A program made the translations under genes and the position numbers. This document shows positions 1 to 4,964 of a stretch of 6,136 nt of DNA, one piece after another; within the stretch, counting starts at the first letter, position 1; each line of letters starts with the position of its first letter. The notes below the pieces were generated by a model. It was given only the letters and a program-made list of their open reading frames with translations. It did no database searches and was not told where the DNA came from. Source of the DNA: JBAYHA01 sp041666425 (lineage in GTDB: Bacteria > Patescibacteriota > Patescibacteriia > UBA11705 > JABHMO01); assembly GCA_041666425.1 (NCBI GenBank), contig JBAYHA010000051.1:1-6136 (forward strand), given 5' to 3'.

Positions 1-195
1 CATTTCGTGGCCGATTTCGTCGCAATGTTTGGTGTTGGTGGGGGATCCAACATAACCGGTAGAGATAATTCGGCGATCTTTTGTTATGACGCATCCGGCA
101 CGTCCTCGGTCGCAAGTTCCTCGACTGCCAACCATTTCGACAATTTTCATAAAATACTCATCCCAAGTTGGTCTAATGTTTGTTGATTCCTGCAT
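1..195 (-). CDS. Deoxycytidylate (dCMP) deaminase family protein, N-terminal part, cut by the window edge
   Basis: Deaminases of this family convert dCMP to dUMP, feeding dTTP synthesis in the cytoplasm; in many bacteria the homologue is called ComEB. The 65 visible residues carry the family's opening block RPTWDEYFM (residues 8-16), then SRGTCDRGRAGCVI (24-37), STGYVGSP (45-52) and HCDE (57-60). The catalytic HAE and PCxxC zinc motifs lie beyond the left edge, so the active site cannot be checked. I chose the ATG at 193-195, which puts the conserved block eight residues in, as is usual for the family. In-frame ATGs also occur at 199-201 and 244-246. The longest version would place a terminator-like hairpin (202-227) inside the coding region and would start at about the predicted transcription start, so I consider it less likely. 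No Shine-Dalgarno sequence is visible. The family call is firm; the start is uncertain. Confidence 0.85.
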   Translation of the reverse strand, partial: MQESTNIRPTWDEYFMKIVEMVGSRGTCDRGRAGCVITKDRRIISTGYVGSPTNTKHCDEIGHEM

Positions 196-201
196 ATGCA
201 T

Positions 202-227
202 AAAAAAATCCAACCCCGTTGCTGGAT
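202..227 (-). terminator. Intrinsic terminator-like hairpin abutting the deaminase start, possible attenuator
   Basis: Read on the minus strand, ATCCAGC (227-221) pairs with GTTGGAT (214-208) across a six-base loop, with six A/T or G/C pairs and one G-T wobble, and is followed at once by a run of T (208-202). This is the form of a rho-independent terminator. It lies between a predicted promoter (251-259) and the start codons at 199-201 or 193-195. It could end stray transcripts from rplA, or act as a leader attenuator. The structure is seen; the role is inferred. Confidence 0.5.
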
Positions 228-250
228 AAATTAGTTTATATTCCATGTAT

Positions 251-259
251 ATTTTAACA
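251..259 (-). promoter_or_regulatory. Possible extended -10 promoter for the deaminase gene
   Basis: The minus strand reads TGT-TAAAAT here, an extended -10 element like the TGC-TAAAAT proposed for gyrB. No good -35 element is seen 16-18 bases upstream. The predicted transcription start, near 244-245, would give a leader of about 45-50 bases that contains the hairpin at 202-227. Confidence 0.35.
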
Positions 260-369
260 AAAATTGAGGTAAATAATAAGTGTTTAGTTGTGAGGGGTGA
301 GTTTTTATAAAACTAAATTTAGATAAAATATTTATTGAAATAAAGTTGCTTGTGGATATGGTTGACAAA

Positions 370-404
370 GCGGTTTTTTTGTTTGAAACAAACAAAAAAA
401 CCGC
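370..404. repeat. Perfect 16-bp-arm inverted repeat beside the rplA terminator
   Basis: The arms at 370-385 and 389-404 are exact reverse complements, with a three-base loop. Each arm is a GCGG/CCGC clamp followed by a T or A run. It overlaps the neighbouring terminator hairpin (402-415), so in RNA the two structures compete for bases 402-404. It may be part of a composite terminator. Confidence 0.6.
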
Positions 405-424
405 GATTGCTCGCGATTTTTTTT
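394..424. terminator. rplA: Bidirectional rho-independent terminator after rplA
   Basis: CGCGA (402-406) and TCGCG (411-415) form a stem around a four-base loop, which reads GCAA (a GNRA tetraloop) on the minus strand. A run of T follows in both directions: 400-394 on the minus strand and 417-424 on the plus strand. It begins about 20 bases after the rplA stop, so it is the likely end of the secE-nusG-rplK-rplA transcript. The plus-strand half would block antisense transcription into rplA. Confidence 0.8.
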
Positions 425-435
425 GGATATTTAAA

Positions 436-1110
436 TTAAGCTTGAACTTTTATCGCTGGTCCCATGGTAGAACAGATGGTGATATTTTTTAAATAGGTTC
501 CTTTTGATGTTTCCGGTTTGGATTTTGTAATGGCATCAATAAAAGCTTGATAATTGGCCAAAAGTTCTTCCGGTTTCATGCTTGCTTTGCCAAAGGCCAA
601 GTGAATGTTGGCGGTGTCATCATTTTTGAAAGAAATTTTGCCTTTTTTTAGTTCATCAATGGTTTTTTTGATGTTCATGGTAATGGTTTCATTTTTTGGT
701 GATGGCATAAGACCTTTTGGTCCGAGAATTCTGGCGAGAGGAGCCATGGCTTTCATCATTTCCGGTGTGGCGATCGCTACGTCAAAATCGGTTTTGCCGG
801 CTTTTTTGAAATCTTCCAATTCAGCTTCGGTGATTATTAGATCAGCGCCAGCCTCTTTGGCTTCTTTGGCTTTGTCAGCGGAAACAAAGGCGGCCACTTT
901 TTTTGAAGCGCCAAAATTATGTGCCAAAACAACATTACCGCGAACTTGTTGTTCACCTTTTTTTGGGTCAATGCCCAATTTGATGTGCAATTCAACGGTT
1001 TCGTCGAACTTGGCTTTGGCGGACTTTTTTACCAAGTCAAGAGCTTCGGCGATTGGATAATTTTTTTCGCGATCAAGTGAACTGTAAAGTTTTTTAATTT
1101 TCGTGTTCAT
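436..1110 (-). CDS. rplA: Large ribosomal subunit protein L1 (uL1)
   Basis: L1 binds 23S rRNA at the mobile L1 stalk, which helps release E-site tRNA. In many bacteria it also represses its own operon by binding the mRNA. The 224-residue product is full length (family about 225-235). It shows FDETVELHIKLGIDPKK (35-51), the signature block ARILGPKGLMPSPK (126-139), and the C-terminal GTYLKNITICSTMGPAIKV (204-222). The segment after RGNVVL, usually close to LPHGTGK, reads AHNFGASKK (63-71), a mild departure in a normally conserved loop. The ATG at 1108-1110 gives the standard N-terminus; no Shine-Dalgarno sequence precedes it and the leader is AT-only near the start. It lies 181 bases after rplK, an unusually wide gap holding an attenuator-like structure. 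A terminator follows, and rplJ is not next. Identity is certain. Confidence 0.97.
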   Translation of the reverse strand: MNTKIKKLYSSLDREKNYPIAEALDLVKKSAKAKFDETVELHIKLGIDPKKGEQQVRGNVVLAHNFGASKKVAAFVSADKAKEAKEAGADLIITEAELEDFKKAGKTDFDVAIATPEMMKAMAPLARILGPKGLMPSPKNETITMNIKKTIDELKKGKISFKNDDTANIHLAFGKASMKPEELLANYQAFIDAITKSKPETSKGTYLKNITICSTMGPAIKVQA

Positions 1111-1137
1111 AAAAATTGATTAAATTAAATGATAAAT

Positions 1138-1206
1138 AAAATAAGGCTTTTCACGGCCTTATTTTTTTCAATTTATAAAAAAATAAATTGAGATATTTGG
1201 GCCGTG
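1138..1206 (-). promoter_or_regulatory. Attenuator-like alternative hairpins between rplK and rplA
   Basis: In the minus-strand transcript, a 10-bp stem (arms 1165-1156 and 1147-1138, AAAATAAGGC with its complement, eight-base loop) is followed by a weak U-rich tail, like a terminator. Upstream, CACGGCC (1206-1200) can pair with GGCCGTG (1158-1152), which covers the GGC of the terminator's left arm and half its loop, so the two pairings exclude each other. Between them lies an independent 8-bp AT hairpin (1190-1183 with 1176-1169, loop of six). On the plus strand the 10-bp hairpin is followed by a better T run (to 1168), so it may instead terminate antisense RNA. The pairings are seen; the switching role is inferred. 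Confidence 0.45.
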
Positions 1207-1226
1207 GTATAACGTTTGTAGCTTTT

Positions 1227-1253
1227 AATTCGTATAATTCGTATAATTCGTAG
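1227..1253. repeat. Three tandem copies of a 9-base repeat
   Basis: AATTCGTAT occurs at 1227-1235 and 1236-1244, then AATTCGTAG at 1245-1253. The junctions create two exact TATAAT hexamers on the plus strand (1233-1238 and 1242-1247), without convincing -35 elements. It sits in the rplK-rplA gap. It could be a protein-binding array, a cryptic antisense promoter, or simple slippage of AT-rich sequence. Confidence 0.7.
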
Positions 1254-1291
1254 CTAAAACTTCCACAGTGTTTTTAGTTTATGAACTCTAT

Positions 1292-1717
1292 TTATTCTAC
1301 AATCGTCACACCCATTTGTCTGGCGGTGCCTTCGATCAAGCGCATGGCTGACTCGATTTTGTCAGTATTAAGATCGGGCAATTTTATTTGCGCGATTTCA
1401 CGAACTTGCGCTTTGGTTAATTTGCCGATTTTTTCGGTTAATGGTTTCCCAGAACCTTTGGCTACTCCGGCGTACTTTTTGATCAATTCGGAAGCCGGAG
1501 GAGTTTTCATGATAAAGGTAAAGGTGCGATCTTCGTAAACGGTAATGATTACCGGAACGATTTCACCAGGTTTGGTCTTGGTGGCATCATTAAATTTGGT
1601 GACAAAATCTTGAATGTTGACACCATGTTGTCCAAGAGCCGGACCAACCGGAGGAGCCGGAGTGGCGCGTCCGCCGGCGATCTGTAATTTGATCTGGGCG
1701 GTGATTTTTTTTGCCAT
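1292..1717 (-). CDS. rplK: Large ribosomal subunit protein L11 (uL11)
   Basis: L11 forms the base of the ribosome's GTPase-associated stalk with 23S rRNA. It is where translation factors contact the ribosome, where RelA senses uncharged tRNA, and where thiostrepton-type antibiotics bind. The product is 141 residues, the normal family length. The N-terminal domain has the proline-rich signature PAPPVGPALGQHGVNI (20-35). The linker region has FIMKTPPAS (68-76). The C-terminal RNA-binding domain has KAQVREIAQIKLPDLNT (102-118) and ESAMRLIEGTARQMGV (122-137). The ATG at 1715-1717 gives the expected MAKKI start; it follows an A/T-rich stretch with no Shine-Dalgarno sequence. The gene begins 81 bases after the nusG stop, with no clear promoter or terminator between, so it is probably cotranscribed with secE and nusG. 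Identity is certain. Confidence 0.98.
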   Translation of the reverse strand: MAKKITAQIKLQIAGGRATPAPPVGPALGQHGVNIQDFVTKFNDATKTKPGEIVPVIITVYEDRTFTFIMKTPPASELIKKYAGVAKGSGKPLTEKIGKLTKAQVREIAQIKLPDLNTDKIESAMRLIEGTARQMGVTIVE

Positions 1718-1798
1718 AAATTTTTTAAGCGCTCAGGCATCGAAAAATTTTTTGTAAAAATTTTGCAAATCCAAGCAACTTGTTTATTTGGAAAAATA

Positions 1799-2344
1799 TT
1801 AAATCTTTTTTACTTGCAAATAATCCAATTCAATTGGTGTTTCGCGTCCGAACATGGTGACCAAAACTTTGATTTTGCCACGTTCTTCGTCGATTTCCGC
1901 AACTTTGCCTTCCATGTTTTTGAAAGGTCCATCGATAATGGTGACTGATTCATCAACCATGACGTCAATGGAATATTTTGGTTCTTCGACACCCATTCTT
2001 TTTTGGAGTGATTTGATTTCTTCGTCACTTACCGGAGTTGGCGTGTTGCCAGTGCCGATAAAGCCGGTAACATTGGGCGTGTTGCGCACAACATACCAAG
2101 AATCATCAGTAACAATCATTTCTACAAAAACATAACCGGGGAATATTTTTTCGGTGGTGATTTTGCGTTTGCCGTTTTTAATTTTGATTTTTTTTTCGGT
2201 AGGGATAAGAAGCCCAAAAATCTTTTCTTCCATGTCCATTGATTCGATTCTTTGTTTTAAATTTTCGGCAACATTTTCTTCGTATCCCGAGTAAGTATGA
2301 ATGACATACCATCGACGACCGCGTTCATTGGTTTGTTTTGGCAT
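1799..2344 (-). CDS. nusG: Transcription elongation and antitermination factor NusG
   Basis: NusG binds RNA polymerase during elongation, affects pausing, and links transcription to Rho or to ribosomal protein S10. The 181-residue product has the usual two-domain form. The NGN domain opens with RWYVIHTYSGYE (11-22) and contains the hallmark FPGYVFVEM (68-76) and WYVVRNTPNVTGFIG (83-97). The C-terminal KOW domain (about 131-181) contains ESVTIIDGPFKNMEGKV (132-148) and ends in LDYLQVKKI. There is no inserted domain. The start at 2342-2344 lies 12 bases after the secE stop, so the two genes are almost certainly cotranscribed and possibly translationally linked. No Shine-Dalgarno sequence is visible. 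The secE-nusG pairing is one of the most conserved in bacteria and agrees with the family call. Confidence 0.98.
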   Translation of the reverse strand: MPKQTNERGRRWYVIHTYSGYEENVAENLKQRIESMDMEEKIFGLLIPTEKKIKIKNGKRKITTEKIFPGYVFVEMIVTDDSWYVVRNTPNVTGFIGTGNTPTPVSDEEIKSLQKRMGVEEPKYSIDVMVDESVTIIDGPFKNMEGKVAEIDEERGKIKVLVTMFGRETPIELDYLQVKKI

Positions 2345-2356
2345 ATTATTTGGTTT

Positions 2357-2551
2357 TTATTTTAAAATAACCGCTAAAAGTTTGGTTAAACCAAAATCCA
2401 AAAAGCCCAAGAAAAAAGCTACAAAAAGACTGATGGCAACAACAATAATAGTATGCCGAACAGTTTCTTTTTTGGTTGGCCAAGTGACTTTTTTTAATTC
2501 GGCTTTTGACTCAAGAAGATACTTAACTAAGCGTGTTTCTTTGAAATTCAT
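2357..2551 (-). CDS. secE: Preprotein translocase subunit SecE, single-span form
   Basis: SecE clamps SecY in the SecYEG channel that moves proteins across or into the cytoplasmic membrane. The product is only 64 residues, the short single-membrane-span form common outside the enterobacteria. An amphipathic N-terminal region (about 5-20) leads into the family signature ELKKVTWPTKKET (18-30). One hydrophobic helix (about 34-60) follows and the C-terminus is almost immediate. It is the first gene of the secE-nusG-rplK-rplA cluster and has a good promoter about 50 bases upstream (2601-2629), with a short hairpin in the leader. The ATG at 2549-2551 is the only sensible start. No Shine-Dalgarno sequence precedes it. 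Confidence 0.96.
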   Translation of the reverse strand: MNFKETRLVKYLLESKAELKKVTWPTKKETVRHTIIVVAISLFVAFFLGFLDFGLTKLLAVILK

Positions 2552-2576
2552 ATTTGGATGTTAAAAGTATTCTAAA

Positions 2577-2592
2577 AAGGCCTGTTGGCCTT
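2577..2592 (-). promoter_or_regulatory. Hairpin at the 5' end of the predicted secE transcript
   Basis: AAGGCC and GGCCTT form a perfect 6-bp stem around the loop AACA, followed by three more T (giving a run of five with the arm). It starts within about three bases of the predicted transcription start near 2594-2595. Such a structure could protect the 5' end of the mRNA or act as a weak early terminator. The hairpin is seen; the role is inferred. Confidence 0.5.
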
Positions 2593-2600
2593 ACATTGCA

Positions 2601-2629
2601 AGTATAGAACAAAAATATAAATTTAGCAA
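2601..2629 (-). promoter_or_regulatory. Sigma70-type promoter of the secE-nusG-rplK-rplA operon
   Basis: The minus strand has TTGCTA (2629-2624), a 17-base spacer, then TATACT (2606-2601). The spacing is ideal and the -10 matches consensus at five of six positions. The predicted start, near 2594-2595, gives a leader of about 43 bases before secE. It is the best-formed promoter in the window. Confidence 0.75.
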
Positions 2630-2757
2630 GGGTGGTGGTTCGTTGTGCGGATTGTTTATTTTTTGTCTAATTTTAAACAACTTTTGTTGTGTCTGCAATG
2701 AATTGTTGCTGGGGTTTTGTGGTTTTTATATCCTGAAGATATGGCTGTTCTTTTTTT
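2630..2757. other. gyrB-secE intergenic stretch with no gene found
   Basis: These 128 bases are T-rich on the plus strand. I find no ORF, tRNA or ribosomal protein gene, although tRNA-Trp and rpmG often lie just before secE in other bacteria. A weak hairpin (ACAAC/GTTGT, near 2680-2692) and a 5-bp ATATC/GATAT hairpin (near 2729-2743) occur, but neither is followed by a T run on the minus strand. No convincing gyrB terminator is therefore visible, and gyrB transcription may read into secE. Confidence 0.5.
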
Positions 2758-4797
2758 TTAAATATCTATTTTGGCCGATTTGGCGTGTGTTTGGATAAAT
2801 CTTTTTCTTGGCACAACATCAGAACCCATGAGAATATCAAAAACTTTGTCCGCCTCTTCGGCGTCTTCGATGTTTATTTTCTTTAAAACTCGTCCGGCCG
2901 GATCCATGGTTGTTTCCCAAAGTTGTTCGGCGTTCATTTCACCAAGACCTTTGTAGCGTTGGATGTTGATGCCTTTGATTTTTTGGTTTTCCGGATTTTC
3001 GTCGTTTTCTTCGGTTTGAACTTCTTCGATAATGACTTTTTCACCTTTGTCTTTTTGCATTGTGGACAAATGTGTTTCGAGGGCTGATTCGTTATAAATA
3101 TAGTGGACTTCTTTGCCTTTGCTGACTCGATAGAGTGGAGGTTGGGCGGCAAAAAGATGTCCGGTTTTGATCAGTTCCGGCAAATAACGATAGAATAAAG
3201 TTAAAAGTAATGTTCGAATATGCGAGCCGTCCACATCAGCATCGGTCATAATAATGATTTTGTGATAACGAAGTTTGCTGATATCAAACTGTTCGCCGAT
3301 ATTGGTGCCAAGCGCAATGATTAGAGCTTTTACTTCGTTGTTGGCGAGCATTTTGTCAAGGCGAGCTTTTTCGACGTTAATAATTTTACCGCGAAGAGGT
3401 AAAATCGCTTGAGTTTCGCGATCCCGACCTTGTTTGGCCGAACCGCCGGCGGAATCTCCCTCAACGATATATAATTCACATTTTTCCGGTGAACGACTGG
3501 AGCAGTCGGCCAGTTTGCCCGGCAAACTTAAACTGTCAAGAACACCTTTGCGGAGAACTGTTTCGCGAGCGGCACGACTGGCGCGACGAGCGGTCGCGGC
3601 CAGCAAAGCTTTGCCAATAATGGCTTCGGCGTCTTTTGGATGTTCTTCGAGAAAAATGGCTAAATATTCTGACAATACGGCATCAACGATCGGTTTTACT
3701 TCGGCGTTGCCCAGTTTGGCTTTTGTTTGACCTTCGAATTGTGGTTCTGGAACTTTTATTGAAATAACCGCCGTTAAGCCTTCTCTAACATCATCGCCGG
3801 TCAAGTTTTCGTCTTTTTCTTTTAAAAGATTATTTTTTCGGGCATAATTATTCAATGTTCTGGTCAAACCGGTGCGAAAACCGGCTACATGCATACCACC
3901 TTCGGGATTGAGAATATTATTGGTAAAAGCCAATAGAGTTTCGGTGTATTCTTCGGTATATTTGATGGCGATTTCGACATTGACGTCCTCTTGATTTTTT
4001 TCGATATAAAAAACATTGTCGTGTTTCATTTTGTCCTGAACGTTAAGGTGCCGGACATAAGAAGCCACGCCTCCTTCAAAATAAAAAGCGTACTGTTTTG
4101 GTTTTTTGTCTTCGCGCAAATCAATAAAAATGATTTTGATTCCTTTGGTCAAATAAGCTTGTTGGCGTAATCTTGTTAAAATTTTTTCCCAACTGAATTC
4201 CAAAACAGTAAAGATCTCCGGATCCGGTTCAAAAGTGATAGTTGTGCCACAGGAAAAGCTTTCTTCTGGATTATACTGATCGATTTTTTTTGGTTTGCTT
4301 ATTTTGCCGACTTCGCGTACTTTGTATTGCGGATTGCCTTGTTTGTATTCTTGTTCGTAAAGTTTGCCGTCTCTTTTTACTTCGGCGTGTAGCCATTTTG
4401 ACAAAGCGTTGACTACGGAAACGCCGACACCGTGCAAACCGCCGGAAACTTTGTATCCGCCGTCGCCAAACTTACCGCCGGCGTGCAGTATTGTTAAAAC
4501 GGTTTCTAATGCGGAAACTTTGGTAACTTTGTGGATATCAATTGGAATTCCGCGACCATTATCGGAAACGGAAATTTTGTCGCCTGGCAGAATTTTTATA
4601 ATTATTTCATTGCAATATCCGGCCATGGCCTCGTCAATGGAGTTATCAACAACTTCCCACAGCATATGGTGCAATCCTTCGCTGGCAGTGTTGCCGATGT
4701 ACATGCCAGGTCTTTTGCGAACTGGAGCCAAGCCTTCGAGTACGGTAATCTGTTCGGCTCCATAATTACTGGTTTTTTTTGTTTCGTCTGTGACCAT
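2758..4797 (-). CDS. gyrB: DNA gyrase (type IIA topoisomerase) subunit B
   Basis: GyrB supplies ATPase activity and part of the cleavage site of gyrase, which introduces negative supercoils into DNA. The 679-residue protein is complete. The GHKL ATPase domain has EVVDNSIDEAMAG (48-60, with the catalytic Glu48 and Mg-binding Asn52), SDNGRGIP (78-85) and GGLHGVGVSVVNALS (119-133). The transducer domain has the nucleotide-sensing QTK loop (357-359). The TOPRIM domain has EGDSAGGSAKQGRDR (446-460) and MTDADVDGSHIR (517-528), with Glu446, Asp519 and Asp521 as the expected metal ligands. The C-terminal tail has QRYKGLGEMNAEQLWETTM (613-631). An acidic Glu/Asn-rich insert lies at about 592-606. The large DNA-binding insert of enterobacterial GyrB is absent. 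ParE is close in sequence; the tail and domain set favour GyrB, but gyrA is not in the window to confirm. It has its own promoter (4831-4859). Confidence 0.95.
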   Translation of the reverse strand: MVTDETKKTSNYGAEQITVLEGLAPVRKRPGMYIGNTASEGLHHMLWEVVDNSIDEAMAGYCNEIIIKILPGDKISVSDNGRGIPIDIHKVTKVSALETVLTILHAGGKFGDGGYKVSGGLHGVGVSVVNALSKWLHAEVKRDGKLYEQEYKQGNPQYKVREVGKISKPKKIDQYNPEESFSCGTTITFEPDPEIFTVLEFSWEKILTRLRQQAYLTKGIKIIFIDLREDKKPKQYAFYFEGGVASYVRHLNVQDKMKHDNVFYIEKNQEDVNVEIAIKYTEEYTETLLAFTNNILNPEGGMHVAGFRTGLTRTLNNYARKNNLLKEKDENLTGDDVREGLTAVISIKVPEPQFEGQTKAKLGNAEVKPIVDAVLSEYLAIFLEEHPKDAEAIIGKALLAATARRASRAARETVLRKGVLDSLSLPGKLADCSSRSPEKCELYIVEGDSAGGSAKQGRDRETQAILPLRGKIINVEKARLDKMLANNEVKALIIALGTNIGEQFDISKLRYHKIIIMTDADVDGSHIRTLLLTLFYRYLPELIKTGHLFAAQPPLYRVSKGKEVHYIYNESALETHLSTMQKDKGEKVIIEEVQTEENDENPENQKIKGINIQRYKGLGEMNAEQLWETTMDPAGRVLKKINIEDAEEADKVFDILMGSDVVPRKRFIQTHAKSAKIDI

Positions 4798-4830
4798 ATT
4801 TTTGTTGTTTTTTATGATAAATTCAAAAAT

Positions 4831-4859
4831 ATTTTAGCACAAGAAAATTTAAAAAACAA
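4831..4859 (-). promoter_or_regulatory. gyrB: Extended -10 promoter for gyrB
   Basis: The minus strand has TTGTTT (4859-4854), a 17-base spacer, then TAAAAT (4836-4831). The spacer ends in TGC, giving an extended -10. The predicted start, near 4824-4825, leaves a leader of about 27 bases with no Shine-Dalgarno sequence. The outer edge of the -35 element is one base from the 4861-4911 palindrome. Confidence 0.65.
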
Positions 4860-4860
4860 T

Positions 4861-4911
4861 ATCAGGCACAGGTACGGACAGAACATTGTTCTGTCCGTAC
4901 CTGTGCCTGAT
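4861..4911. repeat. Perfect 24-bp-arm palindrome between divergent promoters
   Basis: The arms at 4861-4884 and 4888-4911 are exact reverse complements around the three-base centre ATT. The arms are about 54 percent GC, well above the surrounding intergenic DNA. A T run follows on the plus strand (4911-4917), so it resembles a terminator, yet no gene on that strand ends before it. It exactly fills the gap between the gyrB promoter and the promoter of the plus-strand gene. It could be a REP- or MITE-like mobile repeat, a shared operator, a cruciform-forming site or a transcription insulator. Confidence 0.9.
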
Positions 4912-4930
4912 TTTTTATTTGTTTATTTTG

Positions 4931-4939
4931 TGGTATAAT
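4931..4939 (+). promoter_or_regulatory. Consensus extended -10 promoter for the 4965 gene
   Basis: TGG-TATAAT is a perfect -10 hexamer with the TGn extension. The position 17 bases upstream is only a T run (4911-4916), so the promoter probably depends on the extended -10. The predicted start, near 4945-4946, gives a leader of about 20 bases, all A, T and one G, with no Shine-Dalgarno sequence. Confidence 0.65.
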
Positions 4940-4964
4940 ATTTTTGTAAATAAAAATAAAATTT

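Noticed and set aside
605..1060. Plus-strand open frame of 151 codons
   Set aside because: It is a shadow of rplA on the opposite strand; its translation has no family features and rplA is certain.
1188..1213. Plus-strand promoter TTGAGA ... TATAAC in the rplK-rplA gap
   Set aside because: The spacer is only 14 bases, and the only genes downstream are on the opposite strand.
1549..1740. Minus-strand 63-codon frame overlapping the start of rplK
   Set aside because: It is the out-of-frame reading of rplK; its proline/arginine-rich product is a frame artefact.
2630..2757. Possible tRNA or small RNA gene upstream of secE (a GGTTCG-like T-loop hint near 2636-2645)
   Set aside because: No acceptor stem, D-arm or anticodon arm can be folded around it, and the surrounding sequence is T-rich and unstructured.
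3434..3730. Plus-strand open frame of 98 codons inside gyrB
   Set aside because: It is antisense to the TOPRIM and transducer region, low in complexity, and has no plausible start signal.
2758..4797. Possibility that the gyrB-like gene is parE
   Set aside because: The closing motifs and general GyrB-like pattern favour gyrB. The call cannot be made absolute without gyrA/parC context, so the doubt is recorded in the feature.
4364..4938. Overlapping plus-strand open frames of about 133 and 135 codons at the 5' end of gyrB
   Set aside because: They lie antisense to the conserved GyrB ATPase domain, and one runs through the palindrome and the plus-strand promoter; no recognisable protein features.
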